DNA of 64,000 bases from Buxus sempervirens. Taxonomy: Eukaryota > Streptophyta > Magnoliopsida > Buxales > Buxaceae. The notes under the pieces were generated by a model. It was not told the DNA's origin and did not search any database. It worked only from the letters and a program-made list of their open reading frames with translations. The position numbers and the translations under genes are program-made. The DNA lies in the NCBI GenBank assembly GCA_947561395.2, contig OX387190.1:27894858-27958857 (forward strand). The letters are read 5' to 3'. The number at the start of each line of letters is the position of its first letter. Position 1 is the first letter of the stretch. This document shows positions 47,284 through 59,398 of the stretch, piece by piece.

Positions 47284-48944
47284 TGTGAGACATGGGAAAA
47301 AATCAATCTACTGATTTCCTCAATCATCACACGGGATTAAATAAAACAAAGAGTCGCCACCATTCAATTTAGGTGTGAATGGACACCAAAATATTAAATA
47401 AGCACAAAAGGCAATTTTAGGGCAAAATATCCCTCCTAAAAAAAACAACCAGAGATGGGTAAGGGGATTAAGTTATGAACAGGGGAAGGTGTTAGGCACC
47501 CCTATTCATCCACACAAGGTGGTTGCCAGGCATTGTTCATGTTTTACAAATAAAAAAGGCTTGCTATAAAAATCAAGAAAAATCACAAAAAAGCAAAATT
47601 GTATGGTTTTTTCATATGAATAGTCTGATTGATCCAGAACTATCAAATATGATCATACCATTCCTAGGGTTTCATGATCAAAATAAAATTGAGATAAAAT
47701 CAAATAAAATCAATTTAATGTGAAAAATCCAAAAATCTGGCTCCAAGTCAAATTCTAGAAATCTAGAAAAATATGATTTTTATAAAATATTTCAAAATTG
47801 AACTTGAATAGTCCAGGACATAGATAAAATCCAAATTTCACGTTAAATCAGAAAATAAAAACCAAAAATACCCGCGTTAATGAAGAACACCAAAAGGGGA
47901 GAATTTAGACTGTAGGGTCTTATCTCAATAATGAAAAACAATTAAAAAAAAACCATATCATGAAACCCTAGAATTTATTTTCAGGCTTCTGGATCTAGAT
48001 CTATCATATTGATCATGATAAATCCAAGATTCTAGCCTAAAATCACAAAATTTGCAAAAACAGTGCTGTAGGTGCAAAAGTGGCAAAAATCCAAATTTTG
48101 GCAAAAAGAGAGGATCTCATGCTATAAACATCATAGATTCATGTTATTTATTCAGATTCATCATAAAAAGCATTAAAACATGATCAGGATATTTAAAACA
48201 ACCACATCTCACAAATTAGAGCACATGGGGGTCTACCCTATGGATCCACCTGTTCCCTTTTCCCCTAGTTCTCTCTTCACGTTTTACAGCTAGAGAGACC
48301 CTTGAGGTACTTAGAGACAAGTTTAGGAATACAAAAACAGATATGGCCTTATTCTACAGCAATAGAGATGATCCTATTACTTCTAGAATTGAAGACAGAA
48401 AAATAAAAAGGGATGGGGGACTTACCTGGATTGAGCAGGCAGAGCAGCAGGGATTCCTTTCCTTCTCTTGGAGCTTTTGATTCTTCAAAATTTCGTGGCC
48501 CTTAGCTAGAGGAGAGAGTCTCTATTTATAGACAAGCCCAGGGGTATGGTTGGTCCAAGGTTTGGCAAGATAGAGTTTCAGTTTTAGTTAAACACAAGAT
48601 CATGCCAATCCTTTATCCACAAGGATAAATGAGATAATTCGAACAGATAAATAAGAGAATTCGCTTATCCAAGAGAGATATTTGGGTGCAGATAAGGCTC
48701 AAAAATCAAAAAGGTAAAATTCGCACAAAGACCCCCGTGTCCGTATATATATTACGGTCGCGCCCTGCCCGTATTATTAATACGGGCACGCTGTGACCGT
48801 ATATCAACTGCAGGTATGACCAGTCCGTAAACAAAATACGGTCATGACCAGTTTGGCCAGATTTTACACTTTTTTGACTTGTTTCAAATCCCAATTAATA
48901 TTTTCAATTATTTTCTCATTTTAGTGCAATTTGGGGTGTCTACA
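47284..48944 (-). mobile_element. Solo LTR of the Tat family (1661 bp), TSD CCTAC
   Basis: Starts TGTGAGACAT and ends GTGTCTACA, flanked by CCTAC at 47279-47283 and 48945-48949. It matches the 3' LTR at 11151 in reverse, with splice donor and U3 dyads (about 48740-48850). It has only one copy of the 150-bp block that is duplicated in the other two LTRs, explaining its shorter length. Confidence 0.95.
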
Positions 48945-48949
48945 CCTAC

Positions 48950-50184
48950 ATATATGGATTTTCACTTTATCCTCCCCCAATCAATGTGGGATTTCAGGAT
49001 CTTACATCCAAGGCTCCCTCCTTCACCAACTCGGCAACCCTAGCATGTTCTTTGTTCCATTTATAATAACTTTATCTCTTCAACAATTCAATCAAAACCA
49101 TTAATGGGGATAGTTTTTCTGTTCCAAAGAGTATTTTAAGTTTCTTTTAAAGAACGTGCACTACATCTATACTATTATATAGTGAACCCAAAGTATTCTA
49201 GCTTGTCAAAAAAAAAAAAAAAAAGTCCTTTGGTAATTTTAAAAAACTCACGCTTGACTTGAAATCGGTTGGAGCCCCTTGTTAGAACAGGTGCTTGTCC
49301 AACGGTTAGTGGAATGTATACGTCTGTAAATGATGCTGATATAGCCTCCTCGCATACACCTTTAATATTAAAAAAAAAAAAAAACCCTAATATCCGCTGC
49401 ATAACTACCCACGCCTTCAACTACAACTATCTATATACGTGTAGTACTCCGTGGACCATGTACCGTGTACTACACATGTACTACCCATTGTAGTCCTTTT
49501 TGAACCATGAAAGGGTCTTAGACTCTCATTAAATGGCCACTTTTTTTTGGTCTTTAAGGGAAGGGGGGAACTGGGGGTAAAGGTAGGATTCGATCCCAGG
49601 CCTCGGATACAACCTCCCTGAGGCTTTACCGCCTAAGCTGGCAGCACTTGTCCTTTTTAAATACCCGGTATATACAAGTTGATAGCTGCCCATGCTACAA
49701 ATAATTTTCTTTATTAGCTGACAACCATGCCATAGAGGGCTTTTTAAATGTGAAGTTGAGAAGCATTGAAAGAGATGATAGAGAAAGAACACAAAACTAT
49801 GTTTTCATTCCTTCATTTAGATGATGCACGGCTGGCATGGCTTTCGTGTGGAATACACACTCCTCTCCAGTTTTTTAATATCATTCCCTTCACATTTCTC
49901 CATACTCCATCCCCACTACCTTTAAAAAAAGGCCTCACATATGTATCAAGTAACCGTCCGAAAGGCAAGTTGATATATATGTTTGACTCAGAACCTCAAA
50001 ATTAGACTACGATTTTACTCACAAGAAGTACCTGATCGGGACTTCATCTTATCATTTTTCACCTAATGCCTCTTACTTTTCTTAAAATGCTCCGAAGATT
50101 TCTAAAGAGTTTAATATCTCACGGTTGAAACTTTTACGAATTATGTCTATTTATTTTTAACTGTTGTTTATTTATCTACACATA
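48950..50184. other. Intergenic, SINE-like insert only
   Basis: No gene. It includes a Helitron-like 5' end (TCTATACTATTATATAG, about 49168) without a matching 3' end, and A-runs at 49206-49224 and 49370-49384. Confidence 0.4.
49541..49650 (-). mobile_element. tRNA-derived SINE-like element
   Basis: On the minus strand an A-box-like CAGCTTAGGCGG and a B-box-like GGATCGAATCC are spaced like a tRNA promoter. A poly-A tail follows (T-run at 49541-49548 on plus). No TSD was confirmed. Confidence 0.45.
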
Positions 50185-50404
50185 CTAGGGGAATGCACGT
50201 GCTATGCATGTAACAAAATAATTAGAGAAAAAGAAGAGTCTTTTGGGAATAAAATGTTATGTGGGCAATTAGTTATGATACTCATACACGTAGCAGTAAC
50301 AAACCTTGGTATTTGAGTAAATTTAGAAAAAATTGGAGGGTGTTTTGGATATAAAATGTCCGGCAGAAAACGAGAGGTTGGCCGGCCTTATATAATAGTA
50401 TAGA
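50185..50404 (-). mobile_element. Small non-autonomous Helitron
   Basis: Minus strand: TCTATACTATTATATAAG ... CACGTGCATTCCCCTAG, inserted between A and T. Related to 38041-38260. Confidence 0.72.
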
Positions 50405-50451
50405 TATAGCAAGTGTTTGTGAGTACCAGTGTTAATAAAAGCCATCAATTA

Positions 50452-50647
50452 TCTATACTATTAATAAAGGGAAGAGGGAGGAATATTCCTTCCAAATTCT
50501 GGCCTCCCTTTTCCTTTTCCTTTTCCAAACATTACCCTTCTCAAACAAAACAATCCCCTACTATTTTATATATGTTTTGTAACTACCTTGGACTGTTTAT
50601 CTTAGTGGGCCCATTTTTCTACGCGTGTAGCGCGTGCAGCCCCCTAG
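50452..50647 (+). mobile_element. Small non-autonomous Helitron, opposite orientation
   Basis: TCTATACTATTAATAAAG at the 5' end, then the hairpin ACGCG..CGCGT and CCCCCTAG at the 3' end, between A and T. It lies 47 bp from the preceding Helitron, in opposite orientation. Confidence 0.78.
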
Positions 50648-51397
50648 TTTGTATTATCAAAACACCAAATTTATTTTTTTAGAATCAGCGACTTGTTATT
50701 GTTGTGCATGAGTGCTCCCATTCATCACCTACGCAAAAGTATACTACCACAAAGCATAAAATTGGTAAAGGCAGCATGAGTAGGGACGGCAACGGTTTGG
50801 TGAAAACTGATAAACTCGAACCAAATAAAACCTATAAAAGATCAATTTTGGATTCTTCCTCATTGGTTTCGATTTTATGCTATATAAAACTGATTCAGTT
50901 TCGGTATGGTTTAAGGTCGAACAGAACCTAATCGAACCGATTACATATATACACATGATTAATTAAGTTAGACCACTAACTAAATATGGTTTGGTTTTAT
51001 TAGGTAAAATCAATAAATGGAACCAAATAGAACCTATTAAGTCAGTTTTGGTTTAGTTTTGATTTCCTACTAGCTAAAATCAGTTCTGTTTTGATTCTTC
51101 TCAAAACCACGTGTCAAATGCCATCGTATTAAATTTCATTGGTAAAAAATATTGTTGAAGTTTTATTCGAATTCTTAAACTGAAATAATTAAAATGCAAA
51201 GAAAACTAGTCAAAATATTTGCCATGTACCATGGTAGGGGGATGGGTTAAAATCTTGGTACCAATTGTTATGAACTAGCTAGCATTGGCCCGTAGTTAAT
51301 ACAAATGATGGTAGTTATTAGTGGATTGAAATCTACTGTTACCTAGAACGTAAAAGTGGCTCCGCTACATCCAACAGCTAGTTACCACATTAATAAT
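50648..51397. other. Intergenic, no gene seen
   Basis: AT-rich. Repeated phrases of the type GAACCTATTAAG / TTTTGGTTTAGTTTTG look like remnants of a hAT subterminal region, but no ends are found. Confidence 0.35.
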
Positions 51398-51875
51398 CAC
51401 ACCTGCTTTATCTTATATCTGGATTTTATATTCCAAAAACCCATTAGCAAAAACTAGCGACTATACAACTAAAATTAAATAGACGATTTATCTAAGCTCT
51501 TGTATTGCTTCTACAAGAATCACATTATACCTCCATTTTTTTGTACAATCAATCTTCTAAAGAAAGAAAGGTGACGGGAATCTCGGACAAAGAATTTGCA
51601 ATGAAATATAATAATCATATGAATCAGATCAATAGAAATCTGATAATCAAACAGATTTTTTGCTTGAAGATATAATTAATGTCATGGGTACCATCAATGT
51701 GTTATAAACTAAATTTGCCAATTGCCACCTAATAGATTATGGTATTTAGATGCCGATGAAGTCCTAATCTTGGGGTTTCTTTAGTGGAACAAGGGGCTAT
51801 TTTGTCAAGGATGAGTGCCATTAATTGTTAATTCTCTTAAAAGTCAAATAGATTACTTCTTCTTATATATTGATA

Positions 51876-52082
51876 CAAGCAGTGGCATGTGCATACTGCA
51901 TGTCCTCATCCTTAACTATGGCAGATAAATAGGGCTTAAATTCAAATGTGGAAAGAGTAGCGGGGTGGTTATAATTTGGGATTGTTTTAGCTAGTTGGGA
52001 AGGGCAATAGTAGGGAAAAAAAACAAAGGAGGCCAAAATCTGGGGAAATATTCCCCCCTCTTCCCTTTACTAATGGTATAGA
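51876..52082 (-). mobile_element. Small non-autonomous Helitron
   Basis: Minus strand: TCTATACCATTAGTAAAG ... CACATGCCACTGCTTG (last motif decayed from CTAG). Present in unit A only. Confidence 0.6.
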
Positions 52083-52591
52083 TGATACAAGCATATACTT
52101 TCCTAAGGAGAAATAAGGGAATTCAAGCATGCAAAGATGTGAAAAAAATTCTTCTCTTTTGATTTATTGATTTCAGATTAGGAGATTAATCCGAATACGT
52201 TGTTTACAAAGAAAAAATTGTCATATAATTAAGAGATTAATCCGAATGTGTTGTTTCAACTTTCTCTTTGTGGTTAGTAACATCTAATGAGGTGAAATTA
52301 CAAATAACCAGGAGAGAGAGATTTTTTTTTAATTAACAAATGCTAATATGTTCGTCTAGCCTATTCCTTATAATTTTATCCATCGCATTTACACCTAATT
52401 AGGAATCCGAAGTTGGGTTTCGGGATCTCTTCTCACTTTAATTTTCAGAAATAATATATGTATGTACGTATGTTTGTATCCATAATATATAGGTCAAATT
52501 AAGGATCAAGTGCTGGTAGGAAGCAACATGGAGAATTATCAAAAAAGGGGACGCATCCTTTCTGAGGTAGATGACATTTTGTTAATACATA

Positions 52592-52831
52592 TTAGAAGAG
52601 GTGCATGTGCAGTAATGCACGTGTGTAGGAAGGGATGGATCGAGAGAATGTTGGAGGGAACAATTACAAAACTGATTGTTAGTTTTGGAGAAATTAAGGA
52701 AGTTTTGACTATTCTACCCTTTTATAAATAAATCTTCACAATATTGTGTAAGGACTGTTTTGGAAAGCTGCGTATTTTATTCAGCACGAATCCCAAGGGG
52801 CCTATTCTCATTATATAGAGTATAGAATAGA
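52592..52831 (-). mobile_element. Small non-autonomous Helitron
   Basis: Minus strand: TCTATTCTATACTCTATATA ... hairpin CACGTGCA..TGCACATG, then CTTCTAA (CTRR end). Sister of 26275-26534 and 61868-62101. Unit A only. Confidence 0.7.
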
Positions 52832-53200
52832 TAATTGAATGTCTCATGAATAAAAAAACGATTAGAATTATCTTGAAGGCTTTAATGAAATAGATTTTGT
52901 TCATATCTAATAGATTTTATTACATCCATCAATCAATGAGCCTTTAGTTTTTAACATTTAAAATTTTTTTTTTTGGGTATGAAAATGAGAATTTTATAAC
53001 TTATAAATTATTTTGGTACAAGTCTTGCATGGGTATGCCCAGGGCATCATCCTGGGCCACCCTCAAAATAACTGCTGGATAAGACCCAGTCAAAACACAA
53101 GAAAACTAGTCTAACAAAGAAAAACATTAATATTACATGATCCCTTAATGGCAAATGGAAAATTTATTTGGTTTTAGAACTTAACATATATACGGTTTAT

Positions 53201-53345
53201 TCATTACTATTATAAAGCCAGCCTTAAGCTTTCTCGTTGACATTCTCTTCCCAAAAGGCCTCCAATTATTTTCAACTTTACTCGTGGTTAATTAATTTGT
53301 TACCGTCATGTGTCAATTACGCATATAGCGCATGCATTTTTCTAG
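53201..53345 (+). mobile_element. Helitron remnant present in both duplication units (copy A)
   Basis: TCATTACTATTATAAAGCC to GCATGCATTTTTCTAG. The same element in unit B (56314-58622) is split by a CACTA insertion. Confidence 0.6.
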
Positions 53346-53791
53346 TTTGTAATACATATGAAGAAGTGGGATTTGTCAAATATGTTTTCTTGTATCTGAA
53401 TTACCTGTTCGACAGATTTCTCTATCTATAGCATCTTATAAAAGGCATTAGCTACTAAATACCTACACAAGAAAGACCTATATGAGACTTAAGTAAAAGC
53501 AGTAAAAGAGGTATTTTTGAACACTTATCGTCTGCACCCAATTTCTCATACACCCATGCATCCATTTATTGTGATTGGTGCATTAAATCAATTTCAAGAG
53601 AGAAATGTATTTCTTAAGTGGGATGCACAAAGCACAGTTAACCGGTATACAATAAATTGGGTGCAAACAATTTTTGTTCAGTATTTTCTGATGATGCATT
53701 AAGACGAGTCAACCAAACATAATTATGATACCTACAAACAGTAACATATCCAAAGACTTGAATAGGCATCTCAAGAACATGGTTTTTAATG

Positions 53792-53945
53792 AGACTATAT
53801 CACCTGGACCCTTTCGATCGCTGGAAGATCTGCTGGTCCAATGGCAATGCATGTGTCCACGTCAGCTTCACACACCTATGTAGACACATGCATTGCCGTT
53901 GGACCAGCAGATCTTCCAGCCGACGGTTCCAGCAAATTTCAAGTT
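53792..53945. mobile_element. Foldback element with 10-bp TSD
   Basis: Flanked by GTTTTTAATG on both sides (53782-53791, 53946-53955). Nearly perfect 38-bp arms (53820-53857, 53883-53920; GCTGGAAGATCTGCTGGTCC) surround a 25-nt loop. Unit B at about 59065 has a single GTTTTTAATG and no insert, the empty site. The long TSD suggests a Mutator-type MITE. Confidence 0.88.
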
Positions 53946-54280
53946 GTTTTTAATGGCCGATGTTTAACATTAGAACTCGGTATTTGACATAAATATTTTG
54001 TGTGTTGTTTGAATGGCTAGTGCATATTGCAACTGGCCATGAAAACCAATATTAAAAACCTTGATCTCAAGTTAAATTTATTGAAGGGAAATGAAAAAGT
54101 GAAACAAAAGCTAAAGAAAAAGGGTGAGTCAACAATTTGTATAAAATAAAGGGGGTATTCTAATAGTCATCTAGTTGGAAAGATCCAGGTGCCCATCCGT
54201 GATTGGTTGAAGCTCTCAGCTTTCTTGTGTGCGGGAGCAGCGGATACGAATATTCTATTCTGCGTTGATTTCACACTGTC

Positions 54281-54288
54281 TATAAAAA
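54281..54288 (+). promoter_or_regulatory. TATA box of VTL copy A
   Basis: CTATAAAAAGCAACGGAG, 96 bp before the ATG; shared with copy B (59399-59406). Confidence 0.75.
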
Positions 54289-54376
54289 GCAACGGAGTGA
54301 GTGTGTCCTCCACACGCCTTTATCCTTCCACCCTCTTCCTTTTATTTCTCTAATCTTCTTCTTCTTCTTCTCTTTC

Positions 54377-55060
54377 ATGGTAGTCCATGAGGCTCTTGAC
54401 CAACCATCGCTCGCCAGCTCCAAACTAGCAATATTCCCTAATAACGATATTGAACACGAACAACAAATGGACCAAAAATCCCAGGACAAGGAATTCGATT
54501 ATTCTGGAAGGTCTCAATGGCTTCGAGCTGCAGTTCTTGGAGCAAACGACGGACTGGTCTCAACAGCATCGTTGATGATGGGTGTTGGGTCTGTCAAGCG
54601 AGACACCAAGGCCATGATCCTTACTGGGTTCGCGGGGTTGGTTGCCGGGGCTTGCAGCATGGCCATAGGAGAGTTTGTGTCTGTGTACTCACAGTATGAC
54701 ATAGAGGTGGCTCAAATGAAGAGAGATGGGAGGAGAGATGGAGGTGGGAGCTTGGAAAAAAGGGAGAAGGAGAGGAAGAACTTGCCGAAACCAGTGCAAG
54801 CTGCAGCGTCGTCGGCGGTTGCATTTGCAATTGGTGCAGTTGTGCCACTGCTGGCTGCCTGGTTTATAAGGGATTATAAGGTGAGGGTGGGAGTGGTGGT
54901 GGGAGCATCTAGCTTGGCCTTGTTGGTGTTTGGAGGGGTAGGAGCAATGTTGGGGAAGGCTTCTGTGTTGAAGTCTTCTGCTAGGGTTTTGATTGGAGGA
55001 TGGTTGGCGATGGGCATAACCTTTGGCTTGACTAAGCTAATTGGGTCGAGTGGACTGTAA
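54377..55060 (+). CDS. Vacuolar iron transporter homolog (VTL), copy A, intact
   Basis: Intronless, 227 residues, the usual size for plant VTL/nodulin-21-like proteins of the CCC1 family. Five membrane segments are visible: about 49-70, 78-104, 140-164, 170-192 and 203-223. TM1 carries the conserved Asp58 in GANDGLVS, matching the transport Asp of VIT1. Glu99 in AIGEFVSVYSQ is also kept. The cytosolic loop 105-138 is short and basic, without the long metal-binding domain of true VIT1. It probably moves Fe2+ (or Mn2+) out of the cytosol into the vacuole or another compartment (family knowledge). The start follows a CT-rich 5' UTR and a TATA box. Confidence 0.93.
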   Translation: MVVHEALDQPSLASSKLAIFPNNDIEHEQQMDQKSQDKEFDYSGRSQWLRAAVLGANDGLVSTASLMMGVGSVKRDTKAMILTGFAGLVAGACSMAIGEFVSVYSQYDIEVAQMKRDGRRDGGGSLEKREKERKNLPKPVQAAASSAVAFAIGAVVPLLAAWFIRDYKVRVGVVVGASSLALLVFGGVGAMLGKASVLKSSARVLIGGWLAMGITFGLTKLIGSSGL

Positions 55061-56947
55061 CATGTGATGATATATTTTGTTTCATTTTATGTTGTTTTGG
55101 TGTATTTTCTTTCTGCGTCTTTGTATTTTGTTGATGATTTCATAAATAAGCACTAAAGGAATTAAACACTTTTCTTAGGTTTGTTGTTAATCATTTATTA
55201 CTTAATTTGATGCTTTTGTATACTTTTGTGGGGTTTGAAGATCTAAATAACCAAAGCTATTACTTTACTCTATCTTACCCCCAATCAAAACAAAGGGCAT
55301 CTCCTTTCTGCTGTCTTTATCTACCACTTGTTTTCATTTAGACAAATTACTAGAATCTATCCCTGTTCACACCTGCTTTATCTTATATCTGGATTTTATA
55401 TTCCAAAAACCCATTAGCAAAAACTAGAAACTATACCACTAAAATTAAATAGGCGATTTATCTAAGCTCTTGTATTGCTTCTACAAGAATCACATTATAC
55501 CTCCATTTTTTTGTACAATCAATCTTCTAAAGAAAGAAAGGTGACGGGAATCTCGGACAAAGAATTTGCAATGAAATATAATAATCATATGAATCAGATC
55601 AATAGAAATCTTATAATCAAACAGATTTTTTGCTTGAAGATCTAATGTCATGGGTACCATCAACGTGTTATAAAGTACATTTGCCAATTGCCACCTAATA
55701 GATTATGGTATTTAGATGCTGATGGAGTCCTAATCTTGGGGTTTCTTTAATGGAACAAGGGGCTATTTTGTCAAGGATGAGTGCCATTAATTGTTAATTC
55801 TCTTAAAAGTCAAATAGATTGTTGTAAAATATACGGAGATATATATACTGTTCTGTGATATCAAATTGGCAGCAGAATATGAATGAAACAGGATATACGA
55901 TAAAACAGATGCAAGTAACAGGCAACAGAAGTATGAATATGAGGAAACACTCAAAACAGATGCAACCGTCAGAATTATCTTGGAGGCTTTGATGAAATAG
56001 ATTTTGTTCATATCTAATAGATTTTATTGCATCCATCAATTAATGAGCCTTTAGTTTTTAATATTTTAAAGTTTTTTTTTTTTGGGTATGAAAATGAGAA
56101 TTTTATAACTTATAAATTAGTTTGGTACAAGTCTTGCATGGGTACGCCCAGGGCATCATCCTGGGGCCACCCTCAAAATAACTATTGGATAAGACCCGGT
56201 TGAAACACAAGAAACTAGTCTATATAACAAAGAAAAATATTAATATTACATGATCCCTTTATGGCAAATGGAAATTTTATTTGATTTTAGAACTTAACAT
56301 ATATATGGTTTATTCATTACTATTATAAAGCCAACCTTATGCTTTCTCGTTGACATCAACTTCCCAAAAGGCCTCTAATTCTTTTCAACTTTACTCGTGG
56401 TTAATTTGTTACCACCATCACTACAAAACGAAGAGGATTAGAAGGCGACTTTTTACCGGCGGTAAGCATATTCTGCCCCTAAAAGTTAACATATCATTTT
56501 TTCCGTGCAAAAAACCCATGGTGCGAGTTTTTTGTGCTCGAAATAGCCTTTAGAGACGGTAGTTCCCGCTGGAATATTGGGTTTTACCGGCAATAGGATA
56601 ACTACCGCCGGTAAAAAGTTGGCAGGAGCAACCTGCCAAATAAAAGATTGTTTCCAGCGGTAAACAACTGTCGATAATAATACTTTAGCGGCAATAGGAT
56701 CTCTACCGCCACTGAAAGTTAGAAAATAAAAATAATTTGTATTTTAGATAATTTCAACAAAAAAAAATACATTTTTACTGGCAGCTTCCTAAAGCCGTCG
56801 ATAATAATCAAGTAACACAATTTTTACCGGCAGCTAACCGCCGGTAAAGATCTTCTTTGTTTATTTTAAAAAAAAAGTATTTTATCGGAAAAAATGGTTG
56901 GAAGAAAAAAATTAAAAAAAGAAAACTCGACTTTTAGGGGCTGTAGC

Positions 56948-57458
56948 TAGGGGTGGCAACGGGTCGAATATGGTATGGATCTGCCAGGATTCGAATCCGA
57001 ACCAAAAATAAAAATCCAATATCCGAATTCGATCCGAAATCTGACGGATCTTTTATACCTAAATCCGAATTCGAAATTCAATGAATATTCGAAATCCAAA
57101 TTCGATCCGATATCCGATCCTAAATCCGAATTCGAGACCGAAATCCGAATTCGATCAAAAATTCGAATTCGAGCCTGTAAAAATCCGAATTCAAGCATGT
57201 TTGAACCATAGTTTAACCTATTTAACTTATGATTGAACCATGGTCTGGGCTAAGTTTATATATACTGTAAGAATATTTTCGGTTCGGATCTTTTTCGGAT
57301 CAGATATATGTATATCCGAATTCGGATCCGAATTTTTTCGGATCTGAAATTCTAGATCCGTATCTGAACCACGGATCTAAATCCTATATCCGAATTTGGT
57401 AATTTCGGATCAGATTCGGGTCGGATTCAGATATATATCCAGCCCATTGCCAGCCCTA
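56948..57458. mobile_element. hAT MITE nested in the CACTA element
   Basis: TIRs TAGGGGTGGCAACGGG and, reversed, TAGGGCTGGCAATGGG. The 8-bp flanks GCTGTAGC / GCTATAGC differ at one base. The interior is full of ATCCGAATTCG motifs. Its TIR resembles that of the large hAT at 27678-34645. Confidence 0.85.
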
Positions 57459-57516
57459 GCTATAGCCTCCCACCAGTAAAAGTAAAAGTGGTAATTTTCC
57501 CGCTATGCATTAGGCT

Positions 57517-57930
57517 TGAAATTTGACTTCACTTTTAGGGGCGGTAAGCTACCGCCGCTAAAAGTAAAAACGCGAATTTTCAAATTTAATTCGACTTTTA
57601 GGGGCGGTAGCCTCCCGCTAGTAAAAGCGAAGGTGGGAATTTTCCCTCATGCCTAATGCAATGAATTTTAACTTCACTTTTAGGGGTGGTAAGCTATCAC
57701 CGCTAAAAGTAAAAGTGCGAATTTTCAAATTTAATTCGACTTTTAGGGGCAGTGGCCTCCTGCTGGTAAAAGTGAAAGTAGGAATTTTCCAGTGTGCCTA
57801 ATGCAATGAATTTTAACTTCACTTTTAGGGGTAGTAAGCTACCGCGGCTAAAAGTAAAAACGCGAATTTTCAAATTTAATTCGACTTTTAGGGGCGGTAA
57901 GCTACCGCCGGTAAAAGTCTCCTCTACATA
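57517..57930. repeat. ~145-bp tandem repeats in the CACTA element
   Basis: Three units start near 57517, 57662 and 57808 (TTAACTTCACTTTTAGGGG type). Each contains two GGGGCGGTAAGCTACCGCC-like dyads. Confidence 0.85.
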
Positions 57931-58219
57931 TACCAGCCGAGTCTCTTCTTCTTCAACTTGTCTCTTCTTTCTTTCTTGACAAAAAATCTTCTTCAACTTG
58001 TCTTTTTCTCTTGGCAATCTAACTAAAGGTATATTTTGTTTAACTCTATCTTTGCATTTCTTTTTCCTCCATCATCTCTATCTACTTTTCTTCTTCAAAA
58101 CTTTACTCTTTCACTAACATTTTGATCTTTCTCTCTCTATAGATTTCTTCCCTCATATTTTTTTGTCTCAAGCCTTTGGCAAAGAGAATAGCCTCCAAGG
58201 TGGTAGGAGTAATGGATGT

Positions 58220-58222
<3 letters not shown>

Positions 58223-58254
<32 letters not shown>
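58223..58254. repeat. (CT)16 microsatellite
   Basis: Uninterrupted CT run inside the CACTA element. Confidence 0.95.
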
Positions 58255-58255
<1 letters not shown>

Positions 58256-59398
58256 AATCTTTGTTTGTATGCTGTTGTCCGGTGACTGCCCAATGATGGT
58301 AGCAATTTTTTTTTTATTTTTTAATATTACTTGTAGCGGCAATAGTTCTCGCCAGTAAAAGCCAATTTGTTATTTTTTAAAAGCATATTTCCCGGCAGTT
58401 GTTATTGTCGTTAAAGTTGAAAAGGACTTAATTGAAAATATTTTTTTAGTGGCAATAAGCTTTCGCCGGTAATGGGTGAGCAATAGCGGCAGTAGCTTCT
58501 TCTACCGCCTCTATAACCTTTAGCAACAGCAGCGTTCGTGGCGGGAGGTCTTACCGCCGGTGAAAGCCGGTTTTTTTGTAGTGCATGTGTCAATTACGCG
58601 TATAGCACATGCATTTTCCTAGTTTGTAATACATATGAAGAAGTGGGATTTTTCAAATATGTTTTCATGTATCTGAATTACCTGTTCGACAGATTTCTCT
58701 ATTTATAGCATCTTACAAAAAGCATAAGCTACTAAATACTTACACAAGAAAGACCTATATGATGGAATTTTTTTTTCTTAATGGGTGGAGTGAAGGTTTG
58801 AACCTAGGACCAAGCGTTTGCCTAAAGCTCCACTGCCATGTTGAACACCGTTCCTACCAACAGTTCAAGCTTATCGTAGGGGGTGAACTTTTATATGTTT
58901 AATATATTCCTGAACAAACTGGTGCACAGGTGAGCAATAAATTGGGTGCAGGCAATTTTTGTTCGGTATTTTTGATGATGCATTAAGACGAGTCAACCAA
59001 ACATAATTATGATACCTACAACCAGTAACATGTCCAAAGACTTGAATAGGCATCTCGAGAGCATGGTTTTTAATGGCCGATGTTTAACATTAGACTCGGT
59101 ATTTGACATAAATATTTGTGTGGTGTTTGAATGGCTAGTGCATATTGCAACTGGCCATGAAAACCAATATTAAAAACCCTGATCTCAAGTTAAATTTATT
59201 GAAGGGAAATGAAAAAGTGAAACAAAAGCTAAACAAAAAGGGTAAGTCAACAATCTGTATAAAATAGAGGGGGTATTCTAATAGTCATCTAGTTGGAAAG
59301 ATCCAGGTGCCCATCTGTGATTGGTTGAAGCTCTCAGCTTTCTTGTGTGTGGAAGCAGCAGATACGAATATTCTATTCTGCGTTGATTTTACACTGTC

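Larger units (their letters stand above)
51398..55367 (+). repeat. Segmental tandem duplication, unit A
   Basis: Starts CACACCTGCTTTATC and shares long stretches with unit B at 55368-60413: the upstream spacer, a Helitron and the VTL gene with its promoter. Unit A alone has Helitrons at 51876 and 52592 and a foldback at 53792. Confidence 0.9.
56419..58583. mobile_element. Non-autonomous CACTA element (2165 bp), TSD CAT
   Basis: Termini CACTACAAAA and TTTTTGTAGTG with a 3-bp CAT duplication (56416-56418, 58584-58586). Subterminal repeats built from TACCGCCGGTAAAAG occur in both orientations near both ends. There is no transposase. It carries a nested hAT MITE, a 145-bp tandem array and a (CT)16 tract. 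Confidence 0.93.
56314..58622 (+). mobile_element. Helitron remnant, copy B, split by CACTA
   Basis: TCATTACTATTATAAAGCC at the left; GTCAATTACGCGTATAGC and TTCCTAG at the right. It matches 53201-53345 once the insert at 56419-58583 is removed. Confidence 0.65.

Noticed and set aside
49541..49650. Functional tRNA gene
   Set aside because: Only A- and B-box-like motifs with a poly-A tail; no cloverleaf could be built by eye.
54280..54489. Minus-strand ORF at the VTL promoter (repeated at 59398)
   Set aside because: Present twice only because the segment is duplicated; antisense to the VTL start.
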